From Candidatus Zhuqueibacterota bacterium (GTDB lineage: Bacteria; Zhuqueibacterota; Zhuqueibacteria; Residuimicrobiales; Residuimicrobiaceae): a DNA stretch of 9,065 bases. The stretch is taken from assembly GCA_016934435.1 (NCBI GenBank), contig JAFGSU010000082.1, positions 1 to 9,065 on the forward strand, read 5' to 3'. The translations under genes were made by a program, and so were the position numbers. Below the pieces are notes generated by a model, which did no database searches, was not told the DNA's origin, and was given only the letters and a program-made list of their open reading frames with translations. This document shows, piece by piece, positions 6,686 through 9,065 of this stretch (position 1 is the stretch's first letter; the number at the start of each line of letters is the position of its first letter).

Positions 6686-7675
6686 ATGGCGCGGTTAAAA
6701 ATTGGTATTGCCGGTGTCGGGAAATTGGGCTCGTTTCATTGCAATGCTCTATCTCAGCTGTCGGGATATGAATTAATAGGAGTATACGATATCAATCCAG
6801 AAATCTTAAACACGACCGCAACACGATTTCATTGCCAAGCTTTTACCTCCTATGAGGAACTGTTGCAGAATGTGCAGGTTGTGGGCATCTGTGTCCCGAC
6901 AACAGTTCATCGTGATTACACTATTCAGGCGCTGGGAATGGGTAGACCGGTCTTTGTTGAAAAACCGATTGCAAGCACGCTTGAGGAGGCTGAAGAGATG
7001 GTCGCATTGGCAAGCCGGAAGAGAATTCCATTACAGGTTGGGCACATCGAGCGATTCAATCCGGCCATTCGGGCGCTGGAAAATTTTTCGCTAAACCCGA
7101 TATTCATCGAGTCACACAGGCTGGCTTCGTTCGATCCACGCGGTACGGACGTCGCCGTAGTCCTGGATTTGATGATCCACGACATAGATATTATTCTCAG
7201 CCTGGTGCCGGATAAAGTAGAGCATATCGATGCCAGTGGCGTTGCCGTAGTCTCTGATGAAATTGATATCGCCAATGCCCGGCTCAAATTCCAGAACGGC
7301 TGTGTAGCCAACGTCACGGCCAGCAGAATTTCACAAAAAAAAATGCGCAAGATGCGATTGTTCCAGAAAGATTCTTACATATCGATAGATTTTTTACAAC
7401 GGCTCACCGAAATCTTCCGAATCGTGGATGACACAGCGGTTCCAAGCACAATGGTACTGGGTCAGATTGAAAAGGGGACGCAAAAAAGACACATCATTTA
7501 TGAAAAGCCGCAACCACCCGATCTGGATGCCATGCAAGCCGAATGGTTGGCCTTTTCTGATTCGGTAACGACCGGCGGACGTCCGATTGTAAGCGGCGAA
7601 GACGGATTGCAGGCGCTCAAAGTCGCCGATCAGATTACTCGCATTATTGATAAAAATAGTCATATCCAGCCATAG
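6686..7675 (+). CDS. Gfo/Idh/MocA family oxidoreductase, GnnA-like, of the lpx cluster
   Basis: A 329-aa NAD(P)-dependent oxidoreductase of the cytosol. The N-terminal Rossmann domain opens with KIGIAGVGKLG, with GxGxxG at 10-15 and Asp35 at the end of strand 2. The family EKP motif is at 92-94, followed by VGHIERFNPA at 118-127 and the substrate-domain DLMIHDID at 161-168, whose Asp161, His165 and Asp166 fit the usual catalytic region. Relatives directly upstream of lpxB include GnnA of Acidithiobacillus ferrooxidans, which oxidises the 3-hydroxyl of the GlcNAc part of UDP-GlcNAc so that GnnB can aminate it, giving amide-linked lipid A acyl chains. That role is plausible here from position and motifs, but no GnnB-like aminotransferase is visible and the substrate is not shown. 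AAGGAG at 6673-6678 sets the start at ATG 6686; the gap from serBA is 24 nt and to lpxB 40 nt, so all three are probably in one transcript. Confidence 0.85.
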   Translation: MARLKIGIAGVGKLGSFHCNALSQLSGYELIGVYDINPEILNTTATRFHCQAFTSYEELLQNVQVVGICVPTTVHRDYTIQALGMGRPVFVEKPIASTLEEAEEMVALASRKRIPLQVGHIERFNPAIRALENFSLNPIFIESHRLASFDPRGTDVAVVLDLMIHDIDIILSLVPDKVEHIDASGVAVVSDEIDIANARLKFQNGCVANVTASRISQKKMRKMRLFQKDSYISIDFLQRLTEIFRIVDDTAVPSTMVLGQIEKGTQKRHIIYEKPQPPDLDAMQAEWLAFSDSVTTGGRPIVSGEDGLQALKVADQITRIIDKNSHIQP

Positions 7676-7715
7676 CAATGACTAACTCAAATCTACAGGA
7701 TATGAAGGGCGACAG

Positions 7716-8843
7716 ATGTCCGGTATCATGATTATCGCAGGAGAGGCGTCGGGTGATTTGCACGGCGGAAGATTGGTGCAAGCCCTGTTGCAACAAAATC
7801 CCGACCTGGCGATATATGGCGTCGGCGGCGATCATATGGCCGCGGCCGGTATGAAACTATTTTATCACATCGATCAACTGGCATATATCGGTTTTGTTGA
7901 GGTGATCAAACATTATTTCTTCTTTAGGCGAGTTTTCAGGGATTTATTACGGGTGTTGGATTCCCAGCGCCCTGATGTTGTTGTTCTGATAGATTATCCG
8001 GGTTTTAATCTTCGTTTCGCACGCAGAGCAAAAAAACGGGGGATGCTGACGTTTTATTACATTGCGCCGCAAGTTTGGGCCTGGGGGCAAGGCCGGGCCC
8101 AAAAAATGGCAAAATATATCGACGAAATGGCTGTCATTTTCAAGTTTGAAGTTGCATTTTTCTCTCGCTTTGGCATTCAAACCACGTTCGTGGGCCATCC
8201 CCTGCTCGAGAGTCTGAATCCTCCTGCTGATCATACCGCTTTCTTTGCGCGTTACGGTCTTAAATCAGACAAACCGATTCTTGCTATTCTCCCAGGCTCC
8301 CGCAAACAAGAGGTAACAACCCTGATGCCGTTATTATACCATACCGTAAAAATACTGCGCCAGCGACATCCGGATATTCAAATAGCCATAAGTAAAGCAT
8401 CTACTATATCTTTGGAATTCTTGGCGCATCATCATGATGGCTTGCAGGATATAAAAATCATAGAATCCGACCTGCATAGCCTATTAAATTGCGCAACGGC
8501 GGGTATGGTAGCATCAGGCACAGCAACCCTGGAGGCAGCTATATTCAGGCTTCCGTTCATCATTGTTTACCGGGTTGCCAAACTCTCCTATCTTTTAGCA
8601 AAACGGCTCATAAAAATTCCATATATCGGACTCGTTAATGTCGTCGCCGGAGAGCCTGTCATTAAAGAATTTTTACAAAATAATGTCAATCCCGAAATGC
8701 TGGCGCGTGAGATGGAACGGCTGCTCTATGACCAGACGGAAAGAACACGCATAGTGCACAAATTGCAGCATATCAAAACCGAATTGGGCGAGGTCGGGGC
8801 TTCGCAAAAAACAGCCCAACTCATTCTAAAATTAATAAAATGA
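7716..8843 (+). CDS. lpxB: Lipid-A-disaccharide synthase LpxB
   Basis: LpxB is a peripheral inner-membrane glycosyltransferase (GT19). It joins 2,3-diacylglucosamine 1-phosphate (lipid X) with UDP-2,3-diacylglucosamine to form the beta-1,6 disaccharide of lipid A. The 375-aa length is typical (E. coli 382). Family motifs appear in order: GEASGDLHGG at 9-18, GVGGDHM at 35-41, LIDYPGFN at 91-98, YIAPQVWAWGQGR at 115-127, VGHPL at 159-163, the UDP-site LPGSRKQEV at 192-200, SGTATLEAA at 267-275, PFIIVYR at 280-286 and LVNVVAGEPVIKEFLQ at 306-321. No key motif is missing. AAGGG about 9 nt before ATG 7716 supports the start. It shows that the cell makes lipid A and hence has a Gram-negative outer membrane. 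LpxA, LpxC, LpxD and LpxH/LpxI are not in the window. Confidence 0.96.
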   Translation: MSGIMIIAGEASGDLHGGRLVQALLQQNPDLAIYGVGGDHMAAAGMKLFYHIDQLAYIGFVEVIKHYFFFRRVFRDLLRVLDSQRPDVVVLIDYPGFNLRFARRAKKRGMLTFYYIAPQVWAWGQGRAQKMAKYIDEMAVIFKFEVAFFSRFGIQTTFVGHPLLESLNPPADHTAFFARYGLKSDKPILAILPGSRKQEVTTLMPLLYHTVKILRQRHPDIQIAISKASTISLEFLAHHHDGLQDIKIIESDLHSLLNCATAGMVASGTATLEAAIFRLPFIIVYRVAKLSYLLAKRLIKIPYIGLVNVVAGEPVIKEFLQNNVNPEMLAREMERLLYDQTERTRIVHKLQHIKTELGEVGASQKTAQLILKLIK

Positions 8844-8915
8844 ACAGTTGACGCGATTTGTCTTTCTTTTGTGATTGCTGGCACGGCTCAATATCTGTGG
8901 ATGGGCTTATATTTC

Positions 8916-9065
8916 ATGAATAAAAAACAAAAAAAGGAACTGATTTTTTTTCTGGCGACCAAATTAACCTGGTTGCTCATTCTATCATTGGGCAAACTGG
9001 GCCGCATTACGCTGAAAAACCGGCATTATTGGGAGGAAATGGTAAGACAAGGGAGGGGATTTCTC
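8916..9065 (+). CDS. DUF374 lysophospholipid acyltransferase-like protein, 5' part only
   Basis: The frame stays open to the end of the window, giving the first 50 residues from ATG 8916. A Lys-rich start (MNKKQKK) and a hydrophobic segment at about 9-30 suggest an inner-membrane anchor. They are followed by KNRHYWEEMVRQGRGFL, which resembles the stretch that precedes the catalytic HxxxxD motif in DUF374 proteins. These are LpxL/PlsC-like acyltransferases often found next to lpxB and the Kdo transferase gene. The catalytic motif itself lies beyond the window, so the call rests on a short match and on position. The start is uncertain: in-frame ATG 8901 and GTG 8871 are possible, and none has a clear ribosome site. 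The frame is the same as that of lpxB, separated by its TGA at 8841-8843 and 72 nt; no terminator is seen between them. Confidence 0.65.
   Translation, partial: MNKKQKKELIFFLATKLTWLLILSLGKLGRITLKNRHYWEEMVRQGRGFL

Noticed and set aside
8841..8915. lpxB and the DUF374 frame are in phase with only one stop (TGA 8841-8843) between them, hinting at readthrough fusion or a broken fusion gene
   Set aside because: LpxB ends at its normal family length and 24 open codons in phase are expected by chance fairly often. Both proteins have natural separate ends.

Overview
The window reads as a compact stretch of chromosome from a Gram-negative bacterium. Six complete genes and one truncated gene all lie on the + strand, with gaps of -4 to about 90 nt. 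Two genes point to a lipid A-containing outer membrane: lpxB and the start of a DUF374 acyltransferase. Three signs suggest the Bacteroidota/Calditrichota (FCB) neighbourhood rather than Proteobacteria, but this is inference and I cannot place the organism. They are a promoter-like TTG-N18-TAnnTTTG ahead of nadB, a phosphoserine phosphatase fused to an E. coli-type phosphoglycerate dehydrogenase, and a Gfo/Idh/MocA oxidoreductase directly before lpxB. Base composition by eye is moderate and even, with no obvious foreign island and no recognisable RNA gene, insertion sequence or CRISPR array.

Layout: 1-163 is a leader or intergenic region with two short perfect inverted repeats and a GC-rich hairpin. 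164-1774 is nadB (L-aspartate oxidase, NAD synthesis). 1797-2939 is an OLD/RecF-like ABC ATPase that stops where its relatives begin the TOPRIM nuclease domain. 3030-4724 is an amidase-signature hydrolase with the same catalytic-residue spacing as fatty acid amide hydrolase. 4721-6661 is the SerB-SerA fusion, overlapping the amidase by 4 nt. 6686-7675 is a GnnA-like sugar-nucleotide oxidoreductase. 7716-8843 is lpxB. 8916-9065 is the 5' part of a DUF374 acyltransferase that runs off the window.

How the genes fit together: the last three form an envelope module. The oxidoreductase may modify the UDP-GlcNAc precursor, LpxB makes the lipid A disaccharide, and DUF374 proteins are thought to acylate lipids of the same pathway. 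The SerB-SerA protein would carry out the first and last steps of serine synthesis and needs a SerC transaminase from elsewhere. NadB feeds NAD synthesis and needs NadA and NadC from elsewhere. NAD is the cofactor of the SerA half and probably of the oxidoreductase, but I see no stronger link among the modules than co-orientation. The ATPase and the amidase are the two genes whose roles are truly open.
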